A stretch of DNA of 39,725 bases from Alistipes senegalensis (GTDB lineage: Bacteria > Bacillota > Clostridia > Oscillospirales > Ruminococcaceae). Both the position numbers and the translations under genes were made by a program. Location of the stretch: assembly GCA_023665275.1 (NCBI GenBank), contig JAMPEF010000014.1, forward strand, positions 1-39,725, written 5' to 3'. Positions 26,491 to 34,866 of the stretch are shown in pieces; the stretch's first letter is position 1; each line of letters opens with the position of its first letter. The notes below the pieces were generated by a model that worked only from the letters and a program-made list of their open reading frames with translations, did no database searches and was not told the DNA's origin.

Positions 26491-27090
26491 TTAATGTTCA
26501 TAAAGTTCACAATTAAGCTTTTTCTCTATCAAGGAAATGATTTTCAAATCACTTAATGTTCCTTCTTCAATGCGTTTCATTGCTTCAAGAACAAAAGCAT
26601 TGCGGATATGTTCCTTCATATTATCAATTTTAGTTTCAAGTTCGGTTGCGGATAATTCAAATAAAGAATTGAAACTATCTATTGGAATAGATTTTGTATA
26701 ATATCGTTCCATTTGTAAATCACGGAGCACAATTGGGTCTACTTCAATCCAGTTTTCCGTGAAAAATTTACGGTCGGTATTTTTCATGGAATACAGTTCA
26801 GCCATTTCCATAGGGATTTCTTCTCCGAATTCACTCCAAACCTCTTTGTAGCCCTGTATTCTTTTGCTTATATAAATAAGCTTGCCATATATAGCACTTT
26901 TTACCATTACCAATGCATCCATAGGAATAGCCTTTTTAGCTTTAAAAGAAACAACAGGAGATTCCGTTGAAGAAACCTCCTGTGTTTCAGCAGCATTAGC
27001 AATTTTTGCTGTAGTATTTTCTGTTACTGTAGTTTCTTTTTTCGTTTGAGAAACCGATTTTGTGATTGAATTATTCTTTTTTGCTGCCAT
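26491..27090 (-). CDS. Phage protein between capsid and connector genes
   Basis: 199 residues. The first 45 or so are a disordered Thr/Ser/Lys/Glu stretch. Then comes a compact domain with DALVMVKSAIYGKLIYISKR, WSEFGEEIPMEMAELYSMK and FFTENWIEVDP, and a helical C-terminus. Similar proteins are frequent after the major capsid gene in clostridial phages, but I cannot name a function. AAAAGGAG precedes the ATG. Confidence 0.55.
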   Translation of the reverse strand: MAAKKNNSITKSVSQTKKETTVTENTTAKIANAAETQEVSSTESPVVSFKAKKAIPMDALVMVKSAIYGKLIYISKRIQGYKEVWSEFGEEIPMEMAELYSMKNTDRKFFTENWIEVDPIVLRDLQMERYYTKSIPIDSFNSLFELSATELETKIDNMKEHIRNAFVLEAMKRIEEGTLSDLKIISLIEKKLNCELYEH

Positions 27091-27123
27091 TATAAATCTC
27101 CTTTTATTCTACAATTGGTTTTC

Positions 27124-28122
27124 TTAGGAAATAGTGTATACACCAATCTGCTTGTCGGGAAGAACAATTGCACAACCGGCTCTGTTGGTGATAAAGTATT
27201 CCTGAGTTAAGTCAGCGTTCTGCTCGGGATTGGTTATGATAATCAAAGACTCTCCCTCGTTGACATATTTAATGGGTTTGGTTGTAGTACCGATTATATA
27301 CAGTTTGTCATCAGGGAAAATGAAGTCATCGGTATTAACCCTATGACGGTTCTTTACAGAAACCATGTCATAGCCGTCCACTTTTCCGTAATAGCCAATA
27401 TTGTACTTATCTTCCTTAGCGGAATCAGAAATATCAGCAGTCTTAACTTTTCTTAATGCTGCGGGAGTACCGAGTATGATGGGTTTTACACCATTGGCTT
27501 CAACGTGAGCGCACAATTCTAAGAACGTTTCCTCATCCCAAGAGCCAGCGGTAGGGAAGTATGTACTGCCGTTTGCTGTAATAAGAGAAGACCATGTGTT
27601 ATAAATATCTTCATACTCTTTCTCAGCAAAAGATTGACCAACTTTGTTAATCATATCAACAAAGTCTACCCTTTTTGAAAGTACCCTGTCAAGATGTTCA
27701 AAAATCTTTACGGAATAAGATTTGGTATCTACAGTTACCTTTGTGCCACCGTTAAGTCTCTGCCTACGAACACCCTGTGTGCCTCTTGCAATGGTGGCTA
27801 CATCGAATAAGCTGTCGTCGGGTGTATAGAACTCGGGTTTGTCACCGTTAGCCATATTAATGTAATCTACGAGGGTCATAAAGAACTCATCGCCCTGCAA
27901 GCCCTCAATTGCAGTTTTTGTAATAAGCTGTTCGATAATACTGAACAATCCTGCACATTTACCATCTCTAATATCTCTGATGTCGAGATAATTCTTACCG
28001 TTATTTGCGGCTATAAGACCGTTATAAACAGAATCCATTGCTTGGTCGAGTGAATAGTTGCCACAAGGACGACCTTTATAGCAATCCACAGCAACCGAAA
28101 TTAAATCTTGTGTAGTTGACAT
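27124..28122 (-). CDS. Major capsid protein
   Basis: 332 residues with the look of an HK97-fold capsid protein: a helical N-arm, then a long central segment (TIARGTQGVRRQRLNGGT, KIFEHLDRVLSKRVDFVDMI), an EANGVKPIILGTPAALRKV core, and a C-terminal FITNRAGCAIVLPDKQIG strand. GAAAGGGGG precedes the ATG. It follows the protease/scaffold gene and a decoration-like gene, as expected. It lacks a long delta-domain, consistent with a separate scaffold. Confidence 0.8.
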   Translation of the reverse strand: MSTTQDLISVAVDCYKGRPCGNYSLDQAMDSVYNGLIAANNGKNYLDIRDIRDGKCAGLFSIIEQLITKTAIEGLQGDEFFMTLVDYINMANGDKPEFYTPDDSLFDVATIARGTQGVRRQRLNGGTKVTVDTKSYSVKIFEHLDRVLSKRVDFVDMINKVGQSFAEKEYEDIYNTWSSLITANGSTYFPTAGSWDEETFLELCAHVEANGVKPIILGTPAALRKVKTADISDSAKEDKYNIGYYGKVDGYDMVSVKNRHRVNTDDFIFPDDKLYIIGTTTKPIKYVNEGESLIIITNPEQNADLTQEYFITNRAGCAIVLPDKQIGVYTIS

Positions 28123-28141
28123 ATATATTTCCCCCTTTCAA

Positions 28142-28645
28142 TTACATAGTTACCTGAACTACATAATAAGTATCCTGTCCCTTGGTTTCTTTATCGGAAA
28201 TCTTACCGATTGTTACATCGGACTCCGAATCAGAAACTTTGAGTTTAGTTGTTGTACCAATATCGACATACTTGCCCTTTGCAGGAGTACCCTCAAATGC
28301 TTCTGCTGTTACAGAGAAACAGTCGTTTTCGTGGAAACGCATAACAGTGATTTCACTGCCAGCCTCATTCTCAAAATCCTCAAGATTATGACGTACAGAT
28401 TCGTCATAAATCAGTTCAGGTGTAACAACAAGTCCTACATTTTTAATTTTTGAATCCGCAGTAGGAGTTGTTACCTTACGAACTTCACGTTCATTAGTGT
28501 CATAATCACCGATATGAACAATATTACCATTATCAATATTAGCTGTGTCGCCATCAGCATCATAATACCGTCCCGATACAATCAGAGAACCATCAGTTGT
28601 GGCACTCATGTTATCGGTTCTAACAATAACGTGTTTTTTAGCCAT
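28142..28645 (-). CDS. Capsid decoration/stabilisation-like protein
   Basis: 167 residues, mainly beta-strand with many Asp, Gly and Thr. It includes SGRYYDADGDTANIDNGNIV, VTPELIYDESVRHNLEDF and FSVTAEAFEGTPAKGKYVDI. Such proteins placed just before the major capsid gene usually decorate the capsid. AAAGGATG precedes the ATG. The role is inferred from position and composition. Confidence 0.55.
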   Translation of the reverse strand: MAKKHVIVRTDNMSATTDGSLIVSGRYYDADGDTANIDNGNIVHIGDYDTNEREVRKVTTPTADSKIKNVGLVVTPELIYDESVRHNLEDFENEAGSEITVMRFHENDCFSVTAEAFEGTPAKGKYVDIGTTTKLKVSDSESDVTIGKISDKETKGQDTYYVVQVTM

Positions 28646-28666
28646 TTTGTATCATCCTTTCTTTGT

Positions 28667-29491
28667 TTAATTATTGATTGAAGAATATTCCTCAATAAAT
28701 CCGTTGTAAGCTTTGGGCTGTTTCGGTTCAGTTTCCTCGTGAACAGGAACAGTAATCGGAGTAAATTCACTGATTTTCTTTGAGTATGTGCCCGACGGAG
28801 CTTTAACTTTCATAAAAGCATTGTTGTCCGCAAAGATACACTTGCATTTTACTTCGATTTCATCAATAGACTTTTCAGAGTAGTTGGCTTTTAAATCAAC
28901 AAATTCTTGACAGGTTCCAATTTTTTCTTCCCATTTATCAATAAGAGCTTGTTTGTTAGCCATATCATAGTTAGACTTAAATGCTCTCAGCTCATTCAGT
29001 TCAGCAGACTGCGTTTCATATGTAGAGCGCATTGTGTTTAAGGCAGTGCGTTCTGCACTTGTAAGTTTTTCAATAAACATTTCAATGCGTTCGCCCGTGA
29101 ATGTAACTTCATTATCAGACACCGTATAATGTTGGCGATAACAAGTATTGCTTTGAGAATATGTGCTATAATCGAAATAGCCGTCATATACTTCATCAAT
29201 CCAATACTCTGTATTATCAGTTGATTCAACAACCGCCAAAGCCTGATAAAGACCCCATCTTATATCCTCGTGTGATATTTCAAAAACTTTTGTGAAAGTT
29301 TGTTTTTCGGATATGTCAGAAGTATTATCTTCCGTTGCTACCTTGGTTTCGGTATCATCTGCGTCAGCCGTATTTGCAGCAGGGACAGCATCTTTTTCTG
29401 CTTGAACAGAGCCGTCCACAGCGGTTAAATCTTCCTTTACAGTTTCTGTTTCTGTAATTTGCTCTAAAGGTGTTGCGTTATTTTCACCCAT
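28667..29491 (-). CDS. Nested in-frame scaffold protein (predicted internal start)
   Basis: Inside the protease gene and in the same frame, GGAGGT (29501-29506) stands nine bases before an ATG (29489-29491). Translation from it gives a 274-residue product (MGENNATPLEQITETETV...) consisting only of the scaffold-like part. This is the arrangement of phage lambda C/Nu3, in which the scaffold is made from an internal start of the protease gene. The ribosome binding site is seen directly; production of the short form is inference. Confidence 0.55.
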   Translation of the reverse strand: MGENNATPLEQITETETVKEDLTAVDGSVQAEKDAVPAANTADADDTETKVATEDNTSDISEKQTFTKVFEISHEDIRWGLYQALAVVESTDNTEYWIDEVYDGYFDYSTYSQSNTCYRQHYTVSDNEVTFTGERIEMFIEKLTSAERTALNTMRSTYETQSAELNELRAFKSNYDMANKQALIDKWEEKIGTCQEFVDLKANYSEKSIDEIEVKCKCIFADNNAFMKVKAPSGTYSKKISEFTPITVPVHEETEPKQPKAYNGFIEEYSSINN

Positions 29492-30193
29492 TATTTGAGT
29501 ACCTCCTTCATTTTGATTTTTATTATTATCTTCAAGGCTGAAAACCGATTTCAAATCTTGAAGTATAACATTCATTTGCTCATGAACATTATTTAATCTA
29601 TTTTGTTCATAGAACTGTGCATTAGCACCCACCATAGCAGGATTGCAATTTCTGCCTAAAAATGTTATCCCTGTATATTCAAAATCCTGAATATTGTAAA
29701 CATCTTCTTGAATGGAATATGAATATTTAAGTATTTCTGTTTCCATAGAAACCGCAGTCTTAACATTTTGTTTCAAAATATCTTCAGCAAAATTGCTATA
29801 ATTTTTATACAAAAATCCATTAACAAATACTCTGCTTTTTCCATCAACTTCTTTTATTTCAAATTCCGCATATTCTTCTGGAGGGATAATTCCCAAAATA
29901 GTTTCAAGATAAACTTGCTGTATTTTGTTATCTTGATAAGGATTGGGAATAAATTCTATATCATGTCCTCCAAAATCATAATTTCCATCTTGGTCTTGCT
30001 TTATATGTCCCAGTAATGGTGACAAAAATAAACTATTCTTTTTGTTTTCAAGTGTAGCCTTATCAAAATAAGTACGATTATAATTTACCCCATCGTGAGC
30101 AAAATCCAGTCGGAGCTTGATAAATTTATCATTTTTGAAACTTGTATCAATAGCATAATTAACAGGTAATGACATATGTTTGATGTTTTCCAA
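28667..30193 (-). CDS. Capsid maturation protease-scaffold fusion
   Basis: 508 residues from a TTG start with GGGGGTGAG just upstream; a longer frame to 30241 has no such site. The N-terminal 215 or so residues resemble a herpes/HK97-type prohead serine protease: GGHDIEFIPN carries the candidate catalytic His (about 77) and TAVSMETEI the candidate Ser (about 148), followed by FEYTGITFLGRNCNPAM. The rest is an acidic, disordered to coiled scaffold-like region ending in a basic-hydrophobic tail. A strong internal start suggests a separate scaffold product. Confidence 0.65.
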   Translation of the reverse strand: MENIKHMSLPVNYAIDTSFKNDKFIKLRLDFAHDGVNYNRTYFDKATLENKKNSLFLSPLLGHIKQDQDGNYDFGGHDIEFIPNPYQDNKIQQVYLETILGIIPPEEYAEFEIKEVDGKSRVFVNGFLYKNYSNFAEDILKQNVKTAVSMETEILKYSYSIQEDVYNIQDFEYTGITFLGRNCNPAMVGANAQFYEQNRLNNVHEQMNVILQDLKSVFSLEDNNKNQNEGGTQIMGENNATPLEQITETETVKEDLTAVDGSVQAEKDAVPAANTADADDTETKVATEDNTSDISEKQTFTKVFEISHEDIRWGLYQALAVVESTDNTEYWIDEVYDGYFDYSTYSQSNTCYRQHYTVSDNEVTFTGERIEMFIEKLTSAERTALNTMRSTYETQSAELNELRAFKSNYDMANKQALIDKWEEKIGTCQEFVDLKANYSEKSIDEIEVKCKCIFADNNAFMKVKAPSGTYSKKISEFTPITVPVHEETEPKQPKAYNGFIEEYSSINN

Positions 30194-30207
30194 ATTCTCA
30201 CCCCCAA

Positions 30208-30402
30208 TCAAAAAAACATTAAAAGTGTATCCGAAACGCAAAATTTCTGTTTTAAAGAATCGTTTTCAGACACACTAAATAAACTTGGGTCATATGCAAA
30301 AATCCAAGTTTTATTTGCGACATTTTGCTCTTTTACAATTTTTAAACCTTTGCTTAATAGTAAGTTTTTATCCTCCTCTGTATTTACATATATATAGTTC
30401 AT
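30208..30402 (-). CDS. Small phage protein between portal and protease
   Basis: 64 residues. MNYIYVNTEEDKNLLLSKGL and KTWIFAYDPSLFSVS suggest a small alpha/beta fold. GCGAGGTGAG precedes the ATG and the gene fits exactly in the gap between portal and protease, which supports it. No family or function recognised. Confidence 0.6.
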   Translation of the reverse strand: MNYIYVNTEEDKNLLLSKGLKIVKEQNVANKTWIFAYDPSLFSVSENDSLKQKFCVSDTLLMFF

Positions 30403-30415
30403 ACACTCACCTCGC

Positions 30416-31918
30416 TTATCTATTTGCGTTACTTTCAGCTTTTTGAGTAGCTTCGCCAGATTCTGTTAATGTCTCTCCTTTTTCTTCGTTTGTCGGGCGA
30501 CCCGTGTTATCTGAAGAAGTTTTAGACGATTGAGTATATGAAGTTTGAAGAGGTTTCCACTTTTCAGACAAATCAAAGAAATCATTTTCAAGATAAGTTA
30601 AACCTGAAATATCACTTGGATTTTCACTTAAAGAAGCAGCAACCATTGATTTGCAAGGAATACCTGCTTGTGCATTTTTTAAGTACAAGTTGTTCATTTC
30701 TTGCTGGTTGTATACCGTAATCGGTAAAATATTTATTTTAAAGCGAATGGTACTGCTTTTATATTTTAAAATTCTATTGACATTTCTTTCTATCTGTCTA
30801 ACAAGACCCGAAGCATAAGCTACATCAGCTTGAATACTTACCTTAACAGTAGAACTGTTATTCGCTTCTCCAAAAAGAATAGCACTTACACCCGCACTGT
30901 TCCAGAAATCTTTGGTCGCGTTTACAGTTAAATCACTATCTGCCGCATTACTCCTGTCAAAACTTATATCTTTAAAATCCATAGGTGTAAGAAATGCACC
31001 AACAGAGGCGGGAAGAACGCCACATAACTGTTTATAGAAATCTCTTGCCAAATCTAAATCAAGCTGCGTTTCACCTGTAGATTGGTCGAAGGGAATTTTC
31101 AAACCAATTATTTTATAGTTTTCAAGTTCTTCTCTCGCTTGCTGTAAATCGGCATAATCAAGTATTCTATAGATATATTCCAACACCCCTGCAAAAGGTA
31201 AAATAGGTGCAGGATAAATACTTTCTGTTGCTTTTATGCAAAACTGTTTTTCTTGGTCTAACTGCTGCCATCTTAAATTTCTGTCTTTTTGATATGCCGT
31301 ATATTTCTTTTTAAACTCGTCTCCGTAGTTCTCCAAGTCCTCTTTATACGTATCAAAATAGCTGAAATCAAATGAATACATAAAACAAGCGTCTACAACC
31401 GAAGTAATTTTACAATAATCGGGAGAAAGCTGATGAATATAAAAAGTATTTTTATCTTCTCTTATGTAACCGTAAAATACATCTTCTCTGTAACATATTG
31501 TATTGATACGTACTATTTCGTGTTTTAAGTTCATTTGCTGCAAATAATTAATGGTTGTGTAGTAACTTTTTTCAAAAGATTTTTTATTTACTTTTGACGG
31601 AATAATATCATATGGAACTACTACATAATCAAACGTAAACAGCTTAGCAAAATATTCTATCAATCTCCTATACTGTGAACTAACTTCATATAAATATATA
31701 CTCGCATTTCTAAGTTCCTTGCCATATTGTTCGGGAGCTTTTAAATATTTTAAAATATCTTCCCGTGTTGGCTTTTTAAATGATAATGCGGTACGACGTG
31801 AGTTGTTAGGGTCATCTAAAACTAAACCTTGCTGTTTGTTCATTTTAGAAAAATACTTTACTTCGGGCATATTCCTTAAACCAGATACCATATCAATATC
31901 GCTAAAAATATTATTCAT
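30416..31918 (-). CDS. Portal protein
   Basis: 500 residues, near the usual size. The N-terminal half has YRRLIEYFAKLFTFDYVVVP, and the C-terminal half has the portal pattern NATKDFWNSAGVSAILFGEA, then a helix (VAYASGLVRQIERNVNRILK) and a final linker rich in Ser/Thr/Glu. It lies directly after the large terminase and before the protease, the standard order. AAAGGTGG precedes the ATG. It forms the dodecameric DNA channel at the capsid vertex. Confidence 0.8.
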   Translation of the reverse strand: MNNIFSDIDMVSGLRNMPEVKYFSKMNKQQGLVLDDPNNSRRTALSFKKPTREDILKYLKAPEQYGKELRNASIYLYEVSSQYRRLIEYFAKLFTFDYVVVPYDIIPSKVNKKSFEKSYYTTINYLQQMNLKHEIVRINTICYREDVFYGYIREDKNTFYIHQLSPDYCKITSVVDACFMYSFDFSYFDTYKEDLENYGDEFKKKYTAYQKDRNLRWQQLDQEKQFCIKATESIYPAPILPFAGVLEYIYRILDYADLQQAREELENYKIIGLKIPFDQSTGETQLDLDLARDFYKQLCGVLPASVGAFLTPMDFKDISFDRSNAADSDLTVNATKDFWNSAGVSAILFGEANNSSTVKVSIQADVAYASGLVRQIERNVNRILKYKSSTIRFKINILPITVYNQQEMNNLYLKNAQAGIPCKSMVAASLSENPSDISGLTYLENDFFDLSEKWKPLQTSYTQSSKTSSDNTGRPTNEEKGETLTESGEATQKAESNANR

Positions 31919-31935
31919 AAACCACCACCTTTCCT

Positions 31936-33489
31936 TTACCTATACATTTGAGGTTTCCTCATATCAAAAACAATTTTATCATTTAAATTTTGTTTGCGCT
32001 TGATCTTAATTTTTCTTTCAAGCTCATTTGCAATATAATTACCGTATGACAATGAAGAATATCTATCTTTACGTTTATCATACTGCTCCTTAATTTTAAT
32101 ATCACTGCCATTTATCGTATATTCTAAGTTCACCAACTCGTTTACCAATAAAGTTGTTTGAACATAAGGCAGTTCTAATAAGTTTTTATCGTCTGCACTC
32201 AAAGCTTGATATTGTTTGTTTTTGCTCATTTCATACCGAAAATCCTGTTCGGTCATAAGTAAACGCATTTTCCCTCTTATAATACTGTCCTTTAAAGCAA
32301 AAGCACATAAACTGTTGAATTTTGCTGAAGCTTTTATACTGTAAATGGCTTTACGAGGTGTTTTACTATTTCCTTTATAATGTTCAGCCATATCGGGGTC
32401 ATTAATACAAGTCAGTGCTTCATACATTGTTCCTGTTTTTTCATCAACTAAATCAGAAACAAGATTATCATAAACACCAACACCCACACCCTGCGTATCT
32501 ATAACAATATAATCACATTCCAAATTTTCAAAAAGTTTTCGTATAATAAGTGCTTGTTCTCCTGTATGACCACCTTCGTAATTTTCCGAATACAGAATAT
32601 TTCTTATATATTGACCGTCCTTAGTCGGAATAAGCTGTAAAATAAAGATTGCAGTAGCGTCATTCCGTACACGTTTAGAACCCATTACAGCAATATCGGC
32701 ACTAAGAATCCTTATTTCTCCCGCAACTTTTTCAATATATTTAATAACCCTGTTGTCGATATTTAAATACATTTCTCTTGGATATAACGCCTGTTTAATT
32801 TTACGGATTTTTAATAAACTTTCATAATTAAAGAAAGCGTTTTCGTTTTCTCCGTACCACAAACAACCCATTTCCATACCAAAGGAAATACTGTCAAATG
32901 CGCTTTCTGACATTTCATCTTCTACATACTGTCTGTCAAGCAGCTTTTCGGCAATTGCAAGCTGGTAGGGAAGACCGCATACAAAATATTGTTTGTTTTC
33001 GTCTACCATATTTACACAATAGTCTTGAAACAATTGCCAAGACCAGTGATTTTTAAACCAACAAGAACTCATATAAAATTGCTGATTTTTTTCCATCGGA
33101 TAATTAGCATATTCCTTTTTCTTGGTAAAAGGCGGCTCTCTTTGTGAGGTCAAGAATTTTTTAATAACAGTATCAACAATGTGTTTGTCAATCATTCGGT
33201 ATTCGTCCAAAATAATAACATTACCACGATTGTGTCGAGCATATTGATTAGATGTAATTATTTTTACATAAGAAGTATTATGAAATGCAACAAAAGCATT
33301 GGCAGGAGCCAGACTTTTATCTTTAATTTCTCGTTGTAAGTTTTCAGAGTTAGGCATCAGTATAGTTACAATTTTTTCAATTACCTCTAATGCTTGTCCG
33401 CGGGAACCCGAGGCAATAATAACTCGTGTTCCGGGATACAAAATACACCGTACACAGCAATATACGGCTAACATATAGGATTTTCCCTG
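31936..33489 (-). CDS. terL: Terminase large subunit, 3' exon
   Basis: Second exon, 517 residues, beginning with QGKS, the end of the Walker A motif. Walker B is VIILDEYRM about 95 residues into the exon. The C-terminal RuvC-like nuclease includes ILSADIAVMGS and YIVIDTQGVGVGV, each with an expected acidic residue. Joined to the first exon it gives about 590 residues, a normal large terminase length, with the ATPase site ASRGQGKS restored. A TTG three bases before the exon would let the fragment be read as an ORF alone, but it lacks a ribosome binding site. The portal gene follows 17 bases downstream. Confidence 0.88.
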   Translation of the reverse strand, partial: QGKSYMLAVYCCVRCILYPGTRVIIASGSRGQALEVIEKIVTILMPNSENLQREIKDKSLAPANAFVAFHNTSYVKIITSNQYARHNRGNVIILDEYRMIDKHIVDTVIKKFLTSQREPPFTKKKEYANYPMEKNQQFYMSSCWFKNHWSWQLFQDYCVNMVDENKQYFVCGLPYQLAIAEKLLDRQYVEDEMSESAFDSISFGMEMGCLWYGENENAFFNYESLLKIRKIKQALYPREMYLNIDNRVIKYIEKVAGEIRILSADIAVMGSKRVRNDATAIFILQLIPTKDGQYIRNILYSENYEGGHTGEQALIIRKLFENLECDYIVIDTQGVGVGVYDNLVSDLVDEKTGTMYEALTCINDPDMAEHYKGNSKTPRKAIYSIKASAKFNSLCAFALKDSIIRGKMRLLMTEQDFRYEMSKNKQYQALSADDKNLLELPYVQTTLLVNELVNLEYTINGSDIKIKEQYDKRKDRYSSLSYGNYIANELERKIKIKRKQNLNDKIVFDMRKPQMYR

Positions 33490-34636
33490 CAAATTGTTAT
33501 TATCCGTAAGCTTTTTATCTTACGCTCTGGAGATTTCTCTCATTTTCATCGGTTGGTCAGTACAACCCAGTTTAGCATACATTTTCACCCTCGTTTAACG
33601 TTAGGTTTTCAGAATAAACTATATTTATTCGTGGTGAGGACTCTTGGAGATATTATATTTATTCAATCTCTATGCGTTACGGTGAGCCATAGCCTTTCGT
33701 AATCTATGCTTTACCTCGGTATTGGCAGTTAAGCGTCTTCCGATTTTCCTCACTTATTGCCCAGTTATTTCTAACTGGCGAAGCCATAATAAGATTTATA
33801 GATATTGTATTTTCTTTCTAAATATTGATTATTTGTATCGTAATATATGTAATTTAATAAATATCGCACATCTTTTTGAACAAAGAATACTAATTGATAT
33901 TTATTTTCCTTCTCTTTGTATATTGTACCTTTAATATTAACTAATTGAAAAATAGTATCTTTTATGTAATTTAAAAAATCAACATTGGCATTAACAAATT
34001 TTACAGATATGTAATTACGGGGATTAACATAGATACAACCATCTCCGTCCATAAAACCTCTAACAAAATCCCAAAAGTAATTATTACATTTGGGAAATGT
34101 TTTGTCTTTTGTTTTATTAGGTACTACATCGTTTGAAATCAAATCTTGAATAATTTGTTTGGAATAAACTCTAATCACACAATTATGTGTGCGATAATTA
34201 TATCCATTGAATGATACATTTTTCTCTGTATGAATAACTTTGTGTACACCGCCTAATTCATTATTCAAGCATTTTAATAAGTCTTCATCTGTGTCTTTTA
34301 ATTCTATACCTAATTCATAATTAAAACTTTTATCGTTGCATATTACATACCCGTCAGCATATATAAAACCTAACCAATACGCTTTGTTTGGCGTATCAAT
34401 AATATGAAAATAATTTTTATTAAAATTTCTATTTTTTGTTATTCCCATACTATTGGCTTTTGCTCGAATTTGTCTTTCGGTGAAACCTAAAGTTTCTGTT
34501 ATTTGTTTATTAGTTAATATTTTGTAATTATTAACAATATAATCAATATCACTTTTTTTAAATATGCTTTTCATTTATCAATCCTTTCTTAAGTAGAAAA
34601 GATGGACAGTAATTATCTGACAAATCTTATTTTTTA
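33490..34636 (-). mobile_element. Group I-type intron in terL, carrying a homing endonuclease
   Basis: About 1147 bases interrupt terL between the Gly codon GGT and the Gln codon CAG of its Walker A motif. The upstream exon ends in T and the insert ends in G, as group I introns require, and exact removal keeps the reading frame. The 3' 280 bases contain several hairpins: 33761-33778 with a GAAA loop on the minus strand, 33688-33708, 33647-33670, and a perfect 6-bp stem near the 3' end (33505-33524). I could not assign P1, P3 and P7 by eye, so the group I class is inferred from ends, hairpins and the endonuclease. Confidence 0.8.
33771..34574 (-). CDS. LAGLIDADG homing endonuclease (intron-encoded)
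   Basis: 267 residues with two LAGLIDADG motifs, YWLGFIYADGYV near residue 65-80 and FVRGFMDGDGCIY near 170, so it should act as a monomer. Both catalytic acidic residues are present. The N-terminus has a helix-turn-helix-like stretch (LTNKQITETLGFTERQIRAK). AAAGGATTG precedes the ATG. Its last codons (GFAS) and stop run into the first hairpin of the intron core. It is expected to cut terL alleles that lack the intron and so spread it. Confidence 0.9.
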   Translation of the reverse strand: MKSIFKKSDIDYIVNNYKILTNKQITETLGFTERQIRAKANSMGITKNRNFNKNYFHIIDTPNKAYWLGFIYADGYVICNDKSFNYELGIELKDTDEDLLKCLNNELGGVHKVIHTEKNVSFNGYNYRTHNCVIRVYSKQIIQDLISNDVVPNKTKDKTFPKCNNYFWDFVRGFMDGDGCIYVNPRNYISVKFVNANVDFLNYIKDTIFQLVNIKGTIYKEKENKYQLVFFVQKDVRYLLNYIYYDTNNQYLERKYNIYKSYYGFAS

Positions 34637-34855
34637 ACCTCTTGATGCCGTGTATATCATATTCGTGCTTATAAACATAGCGTTAAGAATAATTTGTTGA
34701 AATAATCTCAATTGTATATTTAAGTAATCTTTTGCAAAACGATGTGGATTAGCTCTATAAAACGAACACCATACATTGATACCCTCCATAACTCTTTCGG
34801 ACTTTTCATTTATCTTTGTAGTTGATTTTACTAAAGTTTTATTTTTTTCTGCCAT
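34637..34855 (-). CDS. terL: Terminase large subunit, 5' exon
   Basis: First exon, 73 residues (MAEKNKTLVKSTTKIN... to MIYTASRG), with GTAGGTG before the ATG. It holds the N-terminal region and the first half of the Walker A motif; without splicing a TAA follows at once. FAKDYLNIQLRLFQQIILNAMF is typical of the segment before the ATPase P-loop in T4-like and clostridial phage terminases. Confidence 0.85.
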
Positions 34856-34866
34856 AGCAACTTCAC

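Noticed and set aside
31936-34855. terL read as a pseudogene or frameshifted gene
   Set aside because: The two parts join in frame at the same motif, both are intact, and the insert has intron ends and an intact endonuclease.
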